A stretch of DNA of 64,000 nt, from positions 4,119,639 through 4,183,638 of the forward strand of contig NZ_CP042305.1 in the NCBI RefSeq assembly GCF_007859675.1, given 5' to 3'. Position numbers and translations under genes: made by a program. Shown one piece after another: positions 39,006-50,876 of the stretch. How positions within the stretch are numbered: position 1 is the first letter of the stretch; every line of letters starts with the position of its first letter. Source of the stretch: Humibacter ginsenosidimutans. GTDB taxonomy: Bacteria > Actinomycetota > Actinomycetes > Actinomycetales > Microbacteriaceae. Under the pieces are notes generated by a model. The model made no database searches and was not told the origin of the DNA. It worked only from the letters and a program-made list of their open reading frames with translations.

Positions 39006-40266
39006 ATGACGGGGAGGGGATCGGTGGCCTCAGCACAGCCCTTCGGGAGAAGCAGGGGCTACGTATACGCGTCGGCCCCGCGTCCCCCCCGAAGACGACT
39101 GGATCGCCGTCGTCGCCGACGCGTTCGTGGCACTCATCGAGTCCGGCCACGGCGACCGGGGCGTTGATGCCCTGACCAGGCTCGCGCAGGCCGGCCCGGT
39201 CTCGCTCGAAGAGATCGTGTCCGCCATCCCGGCGGGAACGGGCGGTGTCGACTCCTTCGCCGTGGCGCGTTACGACGAGGAGACGGCAGACGGGTGGCAG
39301 ATCACCGCCGTCGTGCGCGGTCGCGCCGTCGTCGACGTCTATTCGGTGGGCGGAGCCCGGCGGTTCACCTCCTCAGGCATGCAGCCTTGGCTGATCGCGA
39401 CGTTCCGCGACGTCGTCGCGGTGGAGCTCGGCGGCCCGGCGCGTCGCTTCGGCGCGATCTCGCATCGTGCCCCGAGCGCGCTCGCCATCGGGCAGGGCAG
39501 CGCTCATGCTGGCGGAGTGCTGTGGTCGGCGGTCGCAGCCGAGAGCGCTGGGTTCGAGACGGCCGACGGCGAAGCGGGCTACGTGCGCCCGCCCGCCTCC
39601 TTCGACGACGACACGGTTCGCCATGTGCGCGCACTGATCGGCGCTGCGCAGTCCGGGTCCGCTGCTTCACCGAGCATCGGCCCCGGCCCTGACGTCGACG
39701 TCGATGTCGAAAGAATCGAGCGCGCGCCGCGGCCGGGGTTCGACGACGTCACCGTCGAACGCACAGCGGCCGACGAGCGCGCGGTGGACGAGCATGTGGT
39801 CAGCGAGCATGCGGTCGACGAGGCCGGACGCACACCGACGCACGGCGATGCCCCCTCCCTGCCGAAGGATGCCCCTACCGGGCTCGCAGGCCCCGTGGAC
39901 GATGGGGAGGGGGCAGAGGCATCCGGAGTCGTTCTCGTCGCTGTCGCCGGTCATGACGCCGTGCCCCTCGAGAATCCCATCGTGGTCGGCAGAAAGCCTG
40001 TCGACAGGCGCCGATCGGGCAGTGCCTCCGTGCTCGTGACGGTGCCGTCTCCGCAGCACGTCGTCTCCGCCTCGCATGTGCGCATCGAACGCGCGGGGCG
40101 CGCCGTGGTCGTCACCGACCTGCGCTCCCGCAACGGCACCACGATCGCCCTCGCTGGCGGCGGCTCGCGGCGCCTCCGGCCCGGAGAATCGTTCGCCGTG
40201 CCGGGAGCCGCCACGATCGATATCGGCGACGGGACTATCATCGACATCACTCCGGCGGCACCGTGA
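39006..40266 (+). pseudogene. FHA-domain protein with one frameshift
   Basis: The ATG at 39006 opens a frame (MTGRGSVASAQPFGRSRGY) that leaves register at a run of seven C (39084-39090). From 39091 another frame continues with EDDWIAVVADAFVALIESG to 40266 and has no start of its own before 39127. Removing one C gives 419 residues: an N-terminal alpha/beta domain of unknown type (to about 225), an acidic linker, and a C-terminal FHA domain (VVGRKP, VSASHVRIERAG, VVTDLRSRNGTT), which binds phosphothreonine. A homopolymer error is likely. It precedes the PP2C and kinase genes, so it may read kinase output. Confidence 0.8.
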
Positions 40267-40333
40267 TCGAGCGTGCGTTCGGACAGCGACCCGTGATTCG
40301 CAGGCATGCAGATCCACCCGAGAGGATGCGCGC

Positions 40334-41161
40334 GTGACCCAGATCGGGCGAAGCAGCAAACGCCACCATGTGGCCGTGCCCGGCGGAGACGGCGCCCGCA
40401 TCACGCTGGCCTGGGCGGCATTGACGGACAAGGGTTACCGGCGCGCCGTCAACGAGGACAGCCTGATCGCCAAGTCGCCCATCTTCGCCGTGGCGGACGG
40501 GATGGGCGGGCACAGCGCAGGCGACATCGCGAGCGCCGCCGTCGTGAGCAGGCTGGCGGAACGGGTGTCCGCCTCGTTCGTCGACGAGCGCGCGATCGAC
40601 TCCGCTCTCCGAGCCGCCGTCGTCGACATGGAGAAGAGCGCGGGCCAGACCGATCTGGGCACGGGAACCACCGTGACGGGCTTCGCGCTGACCACGGCCG
40701 ACGGCGCTCCGAACTGGCTCGTGTTCAACATCGGCGACTCGCGCGTCTACGAACTCGAGGAGGGTGAGCTGCGGCAGCTCACCGTCGATCACTCCATCGT
40801 GCAGGAGCTTCTCGACGCGGGCGCGATCACTCCGGCGGAGGCCGAGGTGCATCCGCACTCGAACGTCATCACCCGTGCCGTCGGCTTCAACGAAGACCCC
40901 GTGCCCGACTTCGCGCTGGTCCCCATCGTGGCCGGAACGCGGCTGCTCGCCTGCTCCGACGGGTTGACGAAGGAGCTCACCGAGCACGGCATCCGGCATT
41001 TCCTCACCGTCGGCACCAGCCCGCTCGATGCCGCAGGGCAGCTGATGGACGCCGCACTCGGCAACGGCGGCCGCGACAACGTCACCGTCGTGGTCGTCGA
41101 CGTCCTCGAGACTCCCGAATCGCCGCGACCGAGCGGGCGCAGGGGCGCGAAGAAGCGCTGA
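40334..41161 (+). CDS. PP2C-family Ser/Thr protein phosphatase
   Basis: 275 residues, soluble. Metal-binding motifs: NEDSLIAKSPIFAVADGMGG (Asp at ADGMGG), NIGDSRVYEL, LACSDGLTKEL and GGRDNVTVVVV. The basic C-terminal tail is Arg/Lys-rich. GTG at 40334 with GAGAGGA upstream. Its neighbour is the transmembrane Ser/Thr kinase, so it is the likely counterpart that removes its phosphates. Unlike PstP of mycobacteria it has no membrane segment. Confidence 0.93.
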   Translation: MTQIGRSSKRHHVAVPGGDGARITLAWAALTDKGYRRAVNEDSLIAKSPIFAVADGMGGHSAGDIASAAVVSRLAERVSASFVDERAIDSALRAAVVDMEKSAGQTDLGTGTTVTGFALTTADGAPNWLVFNIGDSRVYELEEGELRQLTVDHSIVQELLDAGAITPAEAEVHPHSNVITRAVGFNEDPVPDFALVPIVAGTRLLACSDGLTKELTEHGIRHFLTVGTSPLDAAGQLMDAALGNGGRDNVTVVVVDVLETPESPRPSGRRGAKKR

Positions 41162-41211
41162 GCGCGAGATGGCCTCCGATGGGCGCGCGATCCGCGTCCT
41201 GACGCCCATGA

Positions 41212-41246
41212 CGCCCCCAGCTTGGGGCGCCTGAGCCGCCTACAAT
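41212..41246 (+). promoter_or_regulatory. Hairpin and -10 element before the kinase operon
   Basis: CGCCCC (41212-41217) and GGGGCG (41224-41229) form a stem after the phosphatase gene, followed by TACAAT (41241-41246), a good -10 that would give a leader of about 40 bases before the kinase ATG at 41295. A terminator plus a new promoter is the simplest reading, separating the FHA-PP2C genes from the kinase-led unit. Confidence 0.5.
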
Positions 41247-41294
41247 GGGGGCACGTTTCCCCGCCGGGGACGACAGTGCAGACGGGAGGCGCCG

Positions 41295-42685
<1,391 letters not shown>

Positions 42686-42689
<4 letters not shown>

Positions 42690-45600
42690 TCCGTTCGTTC
42701 GTTCGTGGCCACCGCACCGTGGCGTGGACGGTGATCGTCGGGGTCGTCGTCGTGGCGCTGACGGCGACCATCGCCATCGTCTCCGGCGGGTTCGTGCAAC
42801 AGCGCATGGTGCTCGGCGATGCCGCCGTGTGGGTGACGAACTCATCGAAGCAGCTGCTCGGCAGAGCCAACACCGCCATCGACTCGCTGAACTCGGCCGT
42901 CGTCGCGAGCGCCACGAGCGTCGACGTCGTGCAGTCGGGGTCGTCCGTGCTGCTCGTCGACCACAGCGACAACACCGTGTCTTCCGTCGACACCGCGACG
43001 GTGACGGCGGGCAAGCCGGTGGCGCTTCCGCCGCGCGATGCGCAGATCGGCATCGCGGGTTCGCGAGCCGTCATCGTGTCGGGCACGACCGGTCAGATCT
43101 GGCTCCTGCCGTTGAAGCAGCTCGAGACGTTCACCTCCGGCTCGACTCCCACCATCGATCTGGGCAGCCGCGTCATCACCTCGCTGAGCCCCGGCGGCAC
43201 GCTGTACGCGTACTCCAGCCAGGCGGCGACCATGTACCGCATCGACGCCGAGCACGGCGACCAGGTCGCCCAGACCTGGCATGTCGAGGCTCCCGGCAAG
43301 GCGAGTTCGCGCACGACACCGCTGCAGCTGACGTCGACGGGCGCGGGGTGGATGCTGTACGACGCGACATCCCGCACCCTGCGTTCCGAGTCGGGCACGC
43401 ACGTGCTCCCTGCCGCAGCGGGCGACGGGGGAGTCGTGGCGCAGCCGACCGACGCCGAAACAGCGCCCGTGGTCGCCGCGGATTCCGGCGTGTTCGTGCT
43501 CTCCGGCACTGCGTTCCGCCACACGGAGTCCGGCAGCTACGGAACGCCGGCCGCGCCCGTCTGGAACGATGGATGCCTCTACGCCGCCTGGAACACCGGC
43601 CAGACCTGGCGCTCCTGCACGGGTGGCGCCGCCGGTCGCCCGGGAACGCTCGCGTCGCTGCGCCCCGGCTCCGCCCTCACGTTCCGGGTCAACGACGGCA
43701 CCGTCGTGCTCAACGACACGGCGCACGGCACGACCTGGTCCGTGCAGCACGGCAACGCACTGATCGACAACTGGTCGGACTTCGCCAAGCCCGACGACAC
43801 GACGACGCAGTCGGAGGAGAACACCGAGGACACGCCGCCGAAGTACGAGAAGGCCGAGGTTCCGCCGGTCGCCGTCGACGACGAGTTCGGTGCGCGCCCT
43901 GGCACGACGAGCCCGTTGCCCGTGCTGCTCAACGACTACGACGCGAACGGCGACGTGCTGGTCATCGATTCCTTCACGCCCATCCCGCAAGAAGAGGGGC
44001 GCATCGCCCGCACCGCCGACGACCAGCAGCTGCAGATCACCTTGCCTGCCGACGCGAGCGGGCGCATCAGGTTCGAATACACGATCAGCGACGGCCGCGG
44101 CGGCGAGGCGCAGGCGCAGGTCACGGTGACGGTGCGCACCCCGGACGAGAACTCGCCGCCCGTGCAGGTGCGGGCGACGAAGGCGACGGTCGCCGCGGGC
44201 GGGCGGGTCTCGACGCAGGTGCTCGGGGACTGGTACGACCCGGACGGCGATCCGATCTACCTCGTCTCCGCGACCACGGCATCGCCCGACAGCGCGTCGT
44301 CGACCCCGGAGGGCACCGTGGTGTTCACCGGCTCGGGCTCCGGCACGGGCATGCGCAACGTCGCTCTCACAGTGTCAGACGGGAGGGCCGAAGCGCACGG
44401 CACGCTGGCCGTCACGGTGCGGCGCCCCACCGAGGTGCCGATCATCGTCGACCCGTTCGTGGCGACCGTGACGGCGGGCGACCAGATCACGATCTCGCCC
44501 TTGGCGCACGTGCGCGGCGGCGTGGGAACGGTGCGGCTGGCATCCGTTCCCGACAAGCCGGACGTCACGCTGCAGCCCAACCTCGACGACGGCACGTTCA
44601 CGTTCTCCTCCGACACCCCGGGCAGCTACTACGTCGACTACACCGTCACCGATGGCCAGAGCACCGCGACCGGTGAGGTGCGCGTGGTGGTGAGCGCGCC
44701 GCAGGACGCGGGCGACGCCCCGGTCACGGTGCCGCACAACGCGTTCATCGAGCAGCAGAGCTCCGGTCAGGTCGACGTGACGGCCACCGACTACGACCCG
44801 GCCGGCGGGGTGCTGCTGGTCACGGGCGTGGCCGCGCCGAAGCAATCGGACGGCGTGAGCGTGCAGGTGCTGGAGCAGCACATTCTGCGGGTGACGCTGA
44901 CCCGGCCGTTGAGCGGTCCTGTCACGTTCGGCTACACCGTGAGCAACGGCACGGCGAGCACGAACGGCACCGTGCGCGTCGTGGAGATCCCGCGGCCGGC
45001 GGTGCGGCAGCCGCCCGTGGCTGATCCCGATTCGGCCACCGTGCGCGTCGGCGACGCCATCGACATCCCCGTGCTCGACAACGACTCGCAGGCCGACGGC
45101 GACGACCTGACCTTGGACCCGGTGTTGCCGACACCGCTGCCGAAGGGCGCTGGACTGCTGTTCGCCTCCGGGAACGTGTTGCGCTACCTCGCGCCGGACA
45201 AGCCGGGCAACTACACGGCGGTGTACCGGGTCGACGACGCAGACGGGCAGTGGGCGACGGCGCAGGTGAGCATCGCGGTGCGCGAGATCGACGTGGCATC
45301 CAACAGGGCTCCCGTACCGCAGACCGTCACCGCGCGCGTGCTGGCGGGGAACACCGTGCGCATCCCCATCCCGCTGTCGGGCATCGACCCTGACGGTGAC
45401 TCGGTGAAGCTCGTCGGCCAGTCGACCAATCCGCAGAAGGGGGCCGTGACGTCGGTCGGTCCGAACTGGATCGACTACCAGGCCGGCGACTACTCGGCGG
45501 GAACCGACACGTTCGACTACACCGTCGTCGACGCGCTGGGTGCGCACGCCGACGGAGTGGTGCGCATCGGCATCGCGCCGCAGGACGACACGGCACGCAA

Positions 45601-48478
45601 CCCCGTCGCCGTCGAGGACCAGGTGGCGGTGCGGCCGGGGCGCACCGTCTCGGTGCAGGTGCTCGCGAACGATTCCGACCCCGACGGGGGAGCCCTGCAC
45701 ATCGTGTCGGTGCAGCGCACCTCGACGCAGATCGCCAAGGCGACGTTCACGAGCAAGATCGTCAAGGTCGTCGCGCCCAAGAAGGAGGGCAGATACGGCT
45801 TCATCTACACGATTCAGAACGACGCAGGCGGAACGAGCTCCAACTTCCTCACCGTGGTCGTGCGTGCAGATGCACCTTTGTCCAGGCCGGTCGTACAGGA
45901 CACCGTGGTGTCGCTCAGCGACATCCTCGGCAAGCAGCAGATCACCGTCGATCCGCTCGCGAACGTGTTCTTCGCCGATGGGCCGGTGAGCAGCCTCAAG
46001 CTCTCGCTGGTCGACGGGTTCGGCGACACGGCGCACGTGACCTCCGACGGCCGCGTGCGCGTGCGGGTGCTGGCGAAGTCGCAGATCATCCCGTTCAAGG
46101 TCACGCATCCCGACGATGCGTCGATCTCGTCGTTCGGGTTCATCTGGGTTCCGGGGCTCGACGATGCCCTTCCTCAGCTCAAGCCCGGCGCGCCGAAGCT
46201 CACGGTGCAGAGCGAGAAGACGCTCGTCATCGACCTCGACAAGTACGTCGTGGCGGCGGGAGGCAAATCCGTGCGGCTCACGGACTCGTCGCACGTGCAC
46301 GCCACGCATGCCGACGGCTCGTCGCTGGTGCGCAACAGCCACACCCTCGTCTACACGAGCGCCTCGCGGTATTTCGGGCCGGCATCCATCTCGTTCGAAG
46401 TGACGGACGGCAGCTCGGCCAACGATCCGCGCGGACACATCGCCACGCTCGTGCTGCCGATCACCGTCACGGCCCGCGACAACCAGCCGCCGACCTTCAC
46501 CGGCGCCCAAGTCGATTTCGAGCCGGGTCAGCAGAAGACGCTCGACCTGCTGAAGCTCACCAGGTATCCGTACGCGCGCGATCAGGGCGAACTGCAGTAC
46601 AGCGTGCTCGATCCTCAGCCTCAGGGTGCATCCGTCTCGCTGCAGGGGAGCAGCCTGACCGTGAAGGTCTCCGATCAGACCGGCAAGGGCACGCATCTCA
46701 GCGTGATCGTCGGCGTGCGGGATGCCGTCAACACCGGCAAGTCGGGACGGATCGATATCACGGTCGTTCCCTCGACGAGGCCGCTCGCCGTTCCGCAACC
46801 CGATCAGGTGGTCGCCAGGCGCGGGGTGACGACCACCGTCAACGTGCTGGCGAACGACGCGGCCACCAACCCCTTCCCCTCGACGCCGCTGCGCGTGATC
46901 GCGGTGCGCGGGTTGGCGAACGGCGCGCTGCCGCAGGGCGTCAGCGTGACGCCGAGCGCCGATCGCTCCCATCTCACGGTGAGCGTGGCGGCGAACGCGG
47001 TGCCCGCCGACACGACCCTGCAGTACGAGGTCGCCGATGCGACGAACGACCCTGCCCGCTACACCTGGGGAACCGTCACGATCTCCGTCGAAGACCGGCC
47101 GGAACCGGTCTCCAACGTGAGCATCGCCGGCGTCGCCGACCATCAGCTGACCGTCGCGTGGGATGCCGGCTCGGACAACAATTCCGCGATCAAGAACTAC
47201 GTCGTCTCGCTCGTCGCCTCCGGTCAGGTCGTCGGCACGACCACGTGCGACGCCACGACGTGCACCGTGCCCACCCCTGGCAACGGGCCGCAGAACGCCG
47301 TGACCGTGCAGGTGGTGGCGGTGAACGGCATCGGAAGGTCCGATCCCGTCAGCTACCCCGACGCCGTGTGGTCGAACGTCGTTCCCGGCGCGCCGACCGA
47401 CGTGACGGCGACACGCGGAGACCAGAGCATCCGGGTCAGCTGGGATCCGCCGAAGTCCGGTGGCGGGAGCGTCGTCACCGCGTACCGGGTGTCGGTGGGC
47501 ACGGCGACGGTCACCGTCGACGGCGGCACGACTTCCGCCAAGATCACCGGACTCACCAACGGGCAGCAGGTGCAGGCGACGGTCACCTCGATGAACGACT
47601 TCTACGGGGTGTCGCCGGCGTGGAACTCGGCCGTGTCGAATGCCGTCACGCCCGCGGGGGCGCCGATCTGGATATCCACGCCCTCCGTGACACCGAGAAA
47701 TGACGCGAACGGAACCGTGGACATCGGTTGGGGGTCGGCCGCGAACGCCAACGGATCGGCGATCACCTCGTATTCGGTCTCGTGCGGTTCGCAGACGGTG
47801 ACCACGACGGGCACCTCGACCAGCTGCACCTTGCCGACGGGACAGTCCACGACTGTCACCGTCACCGCCTCGAACGACGTGGGGAGCTCTACGTCGCAGC
47901 CTGTCTCGGCGACGCCGCCGGCAGCTCCGCAGACTCCCACGAGGGTCACCGTCTACGTCGCCGATCCCGGCGATTCCCAGAACGGCCGCTTCGTGCCGAC
48001 CTTCCAGGGCGTCTCACCGACCCCGTCGACGAGCGGCGGCGGTTCGGTCTCGTATTCCGTCAAGATCAACGGCGGAGATCCGCAGCAGCTGGGCATCGGC
48101 GACCATCTGCCCGTGCAGTCGAACCAGTACGGGGTGCAGCTCTCCGTGTCGGTGCAGGTGACGGTCACCTATCCCAACGGCGCGACTCTGTCCAGCGGCT
48201 GGTCCGACCCGGTCTCGGCAGGCATGGCGGTGGATGCCACGCTCGGCGGCCTGCAATACACCCCTGCCGCGAACGGCAACGGTGGCACCTTCAGCTGGAC
48301 GTCGGCCCCCGGAACGGCATCGACCACACCGGCCGGCCCGTACAACTCGGTCTCGATCACGTGCAACGGCACGCAGGCGACCGGCAACACCTGCACCACG
48401 AACTCGACGAACCCCACGCTGGCCGTGCGCGTCGGAGCAAACGGACGCACCTACGAGATGGACTACCCAGGGCAATGA
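42686..48478 (+). CDS. Giant membrane-anchored Ig/cadherin-like and fibronectin III repeat protein
   Basis: 1930 residues. A short cytoplasmic head and one membrane helix (about 12-35, TVIVGVVVVALTATIAIVSG) put the rest outside. About 40-370 is a beta-rich region with propeller-like repeats (VLLVDHSDNTVSSVDTATV). An acidic linker follows. From about 392 come some eleven modules of 95-100 residues with the pattern VAVDDEF..RPG...PVLLNDYD, repeated near 774, 971 and 1363 (VLDNDSQADGD, VLANDSDPDGG, VLANDAATNP). From about 1470 there are three fibronectin III modules and two more beta domains. No sorting signal. Overlaps both neighbours by four bases. Confidence 0.88.
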
Positions 48479-49536
48479 CCGAAGAGCACGAGCACGACAC
48501 CCAAGACCGCAGCACGGGTCGGATGGCCGAGCCGCCGGCCCCGGCCGAGCCGCCGCGCCCCTCCGCCGTGCTCACGGACGACCAGGCCGCCTGGTTCCAG
48601 AGCATGGTGGACGCCATCGTCGCCAACGTCGAACGCGTGCTGCTCGGCAAGACGCACGTCATCAGGCTCGCCGTGACCGCGCTGCTCAGCGAGGGCCACC
48701 TCTTGCTGGAAGACGTGCCGGGAACGGGCAAGACCTCGTTGGCGAGGGCGCTCGCCGAGAGCATCTCGGGAACGAGCAGCCGCATCCAGTTCACCCCCGA
48801 CCTGCTGCCAGGCGACGTCACGGGGGTCGGCGTCTACGACCAGCGCAAAGGCGACTTCGAGTTCCATCCCGGCCCGGTCTTCGCCAACGTGGTGCTCGCC
48901 GACGAGATCAACAGGGCCAGCCCGAAGACGCAGGCCGCGCTCCTGGAGGTCATGGAGGAGCGCCAGGTCAGCGTCGACGGCGTGACCCATCGCCTGGCCC
49001 CGCCGTTCATGGTGATCGCCACGCAGAACCCCGTCGAGCAGGCGGGAACGTACCGCCTGCCGGAGGCGCAGCTCGACCGGTTCATCATGAAGGCATCCAT
49101 CGGCTACCCGGACCACGCGTCGATGGTGCGCATTCTCGAGGGCGCGGACCACCCGGCGCACGACACCGTGCTTCCCACCGTCGTGATGGGCGACATGGTC
49201 ACCACGATGACCAAGCTGGCCAGGTCGGTGCATGTCGATCCGTCGATCAACGACTACGTGTCGCGGCTGGTGGATGCCACGCGCAGCGCCGACGAGGTGC
49301 GTCTCGGCGTCAGCGTGCGCGGCGGCCTCGCCCTCATCCGCACGGCCAAGACGTACGCCGCGGCGCTGGGACGCGCCTACGTCGTGCCCGACGACGTGAA
49401 GACGCTGGCGGAGCCCGTGCTGGCTCACCGGATCGTGCTCGATCCCGAGGCCGAGTTCGACGGCGTCACCGCGGGCAGCATCGTCGCGAACGTCGTGCTG
49501 GAGACACCGCCGCCGCTGGACGGGACGCTGGTGTGA
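48475..49536 (+). CDS. MoxR-family AAA+ ATPase
   Basis: 353 residues. Walker A VPGTGKTSLA at about 82-91, Walker B VVLADEINRASPKTQ, sensor 1 VIATQNPVEQAGTY, arginine/lid segment GVSVRGGLALIR. An acidic N-terminal extension of about 40 residues precedes the core. MoxR proteins act as chaperones or metal-insertion factors, often for VWA or DUF58 partners. The DUF58 gene follows with a four-base overlap. Inferred role: assembly or activation of the surface machinery encoded around it. Confidence 0.94.
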   Translation: MTEEHEHDTQDRSTGRMAEPPAPAEPPRPSAVLTDDQAAWFQSMVDAIVANVERVLLGKTHVIRLAVTALLSEGHLLLEDVPGTGKTSLARALAESISGTSSRIQFTPDLLPGDVTGVGVYDQRKGDFEFHPGPVFANVVLADEINRASPKTQAALLEVMEERQVSVDGVTHRLAPPFMVIATQNPVEQAGTYRLPEAQLDRFIMKASIGYPDHASMVRILEGADHPAHDTVLPTVVMGDMVTTMTKLARSVHVDPSINDYVSRLVDATRSADEVRLGVSVRGGLALIRTAKTYAAALGRAYVVPDDVKTLAEPVLAHRIVLDPEAEFDGVTAGSIVANVVLETPPPLDGTLV

Positions 49537-50876
49537 GCTTCGACGCGCACTCCGGCAGCACCGGGATCGACAACGCTCGAACCCGGATCGTCGGCGCGCG
49601 CGATGACCGACTCGCCGATGCCGTGGTCGCGGTGGTGCGCTTCTGGCGCCGATTCACGCTGTGGTGCTCCCGCGCGATCCACTGGGTCACGCAGGTCACC
49701 ACCGTGACGGGCGTGTGCGTCGCCGCCGTGACGATCGCCGCCTTCATCGCCGGCTATGTCGCAGGCTGGTCGGAGGCCCTCGTCGTGGCGTGGGTGGGGG
49801 CGGCGCTGTTCGTGCTGGCCGTCGGCTACCTGCTGGGATCCGTCGCCTATCGCGCGACGGTGCACCTGCCGACGCCGCGCGTCGTCGTCGGCGGCTCGGC
49901 ACCGGTTGACGTGGAGGTCTCGAACCCCACAAGACGCGGCCTGCTGGCGGCACGCATCGAGGTGCCGGTCGGGGACGGCGTCGCGGAGTTCGCCGTGCCG
50001 GGGCTGCGCCCCGGCACCAGGTTCCGCGATGTCTTTCAGGTGCCGACGACGCACAGGGGAGTCGTGATCGTCGGCCCGGTGCGCTCGGTGCGCGCCGACC
50101 CGGTCGGGCTCCTGCGCCGCGAGACCGACTGGCAGCAGACCGCCGAGCTCTTCGTGCACCCGCAGACCGTCACGCTGCCGAGCATGAGCACGGGACTGGT
50201 GCGCGACCTCGAAGGCAACACCACGAGAGACCTCACGACGAGCGACATGTCCTTCCACGCCTTGCGCGAGTACGCGCGCGGCGACGAGCGCAGGCACATC
50301 CATTGGCGCAGCACGGCGAAGACCGGCGCGTTCATGGTGCGTCAGTACGAGCAGACCAGACGCAGCAACCTCCTCATCGCGCTCTCGACGGCGGAGGGCG
50401 ACTTCGCATCGAACGACGAGTTCGAGCTCGCGGTCAGCGCGGCGGCGTCCCTCGGCGTGCGCGCGGTGCGCGACGATCGCAGCGTGTCGTTCGTGGTCGG
50501 GGAGCGCACGCCCGATTTCGCCAAGACGCCCGTGCTCGATGTGCGCAGACTCGACGCGGTCACCCCGACCCGTCTGCTCGACGCGCTGTGCCGCATCGAG
50601 ATGGCGGGGTCAGCCCTGCACATCACCGACGTGGCCAAGGTGTCCGCCGACACCACTCCCGACCTGTCGATCGTGTTCCTCGTCTGCGGTTCCGACGTGA
50701 CGACCGCGCACCTGAGGCAGGCCGCGACGATGTTCCAGCTCGGTATCGCCGTCGTGGTGGTGCGATGCGCGCCGGGCAGCGCCCCTGGGCTACGTCGGGT
50801 GGGCGACGTGAGCATCCTCACCATCGGATACCTCGAAGATCTGCGCTCGAGCCTGGCCAACTGGAAGGCCGTATGA
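49533..50876 (+). CDS. DUF58 membrane protein, MoxR partner
   Basis: 447 residues. Two membrane helices near residues 50-105 (TVTGVCVAAVTIAAFIAGYV and LVVAWVGAALFVLAVGYLLG). The DUF58 hallmark is LREYARGDERRHIHWRSTA at about 244-262, followed by a VWA-like fold (NLLIALSTAEGDFA). Usual partner of MoxR and transglutaminase proteins in many bacteria. GTG start inside the MoxR stop and ATG overlap into the transglutaminase gene. Confidence 0.93.
   Translation: MSFDAHSGSTGIDNARTRIVGARDDRLADAVVAVVRFWRRFTLWCSRAIHWVTQVTTVTGVCVAAVTIAAFIAGYVAGWSEALVVAWVGAALFVLAVGYLLGSVAYRATVHLPTPRVVVGGSAPVDVEVSNPTRRGLLAARIEVPVGDGVAEFAVPGLRPGTRFRDVFQVPTTHRGVVIVGPVRSVRADPVGLLRRETDWQQTAELFVHPQTVTLPSMSTGLVRDLEGNTTRDLTTSDMSFHALREYARGDERRHIHWRSTAKTGAFMVRQYEQTRRSNLLIALSTAEGDFASNDEFELAVSAAASLGVRAVRDDRSVSFVVGERTPDFAKTPVLDVRRLDAVTPTRLLDALCRIEMAGSALHITDVAKVSADTTPDLSIVFLVCGSDVTTAHLRQAATMFQLGIAVVVVRCAPGSAPGLRRVGDVSILTIGYLEDLRSSLANWKAV

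Noticed and set aside
44375..47143. 922-codon open frame antisense to the giant surface protein
   Set aside because: Composition is Arg/His/Val-rich with no domain pattern; it mirrors codon bias of the plus-strand gene.
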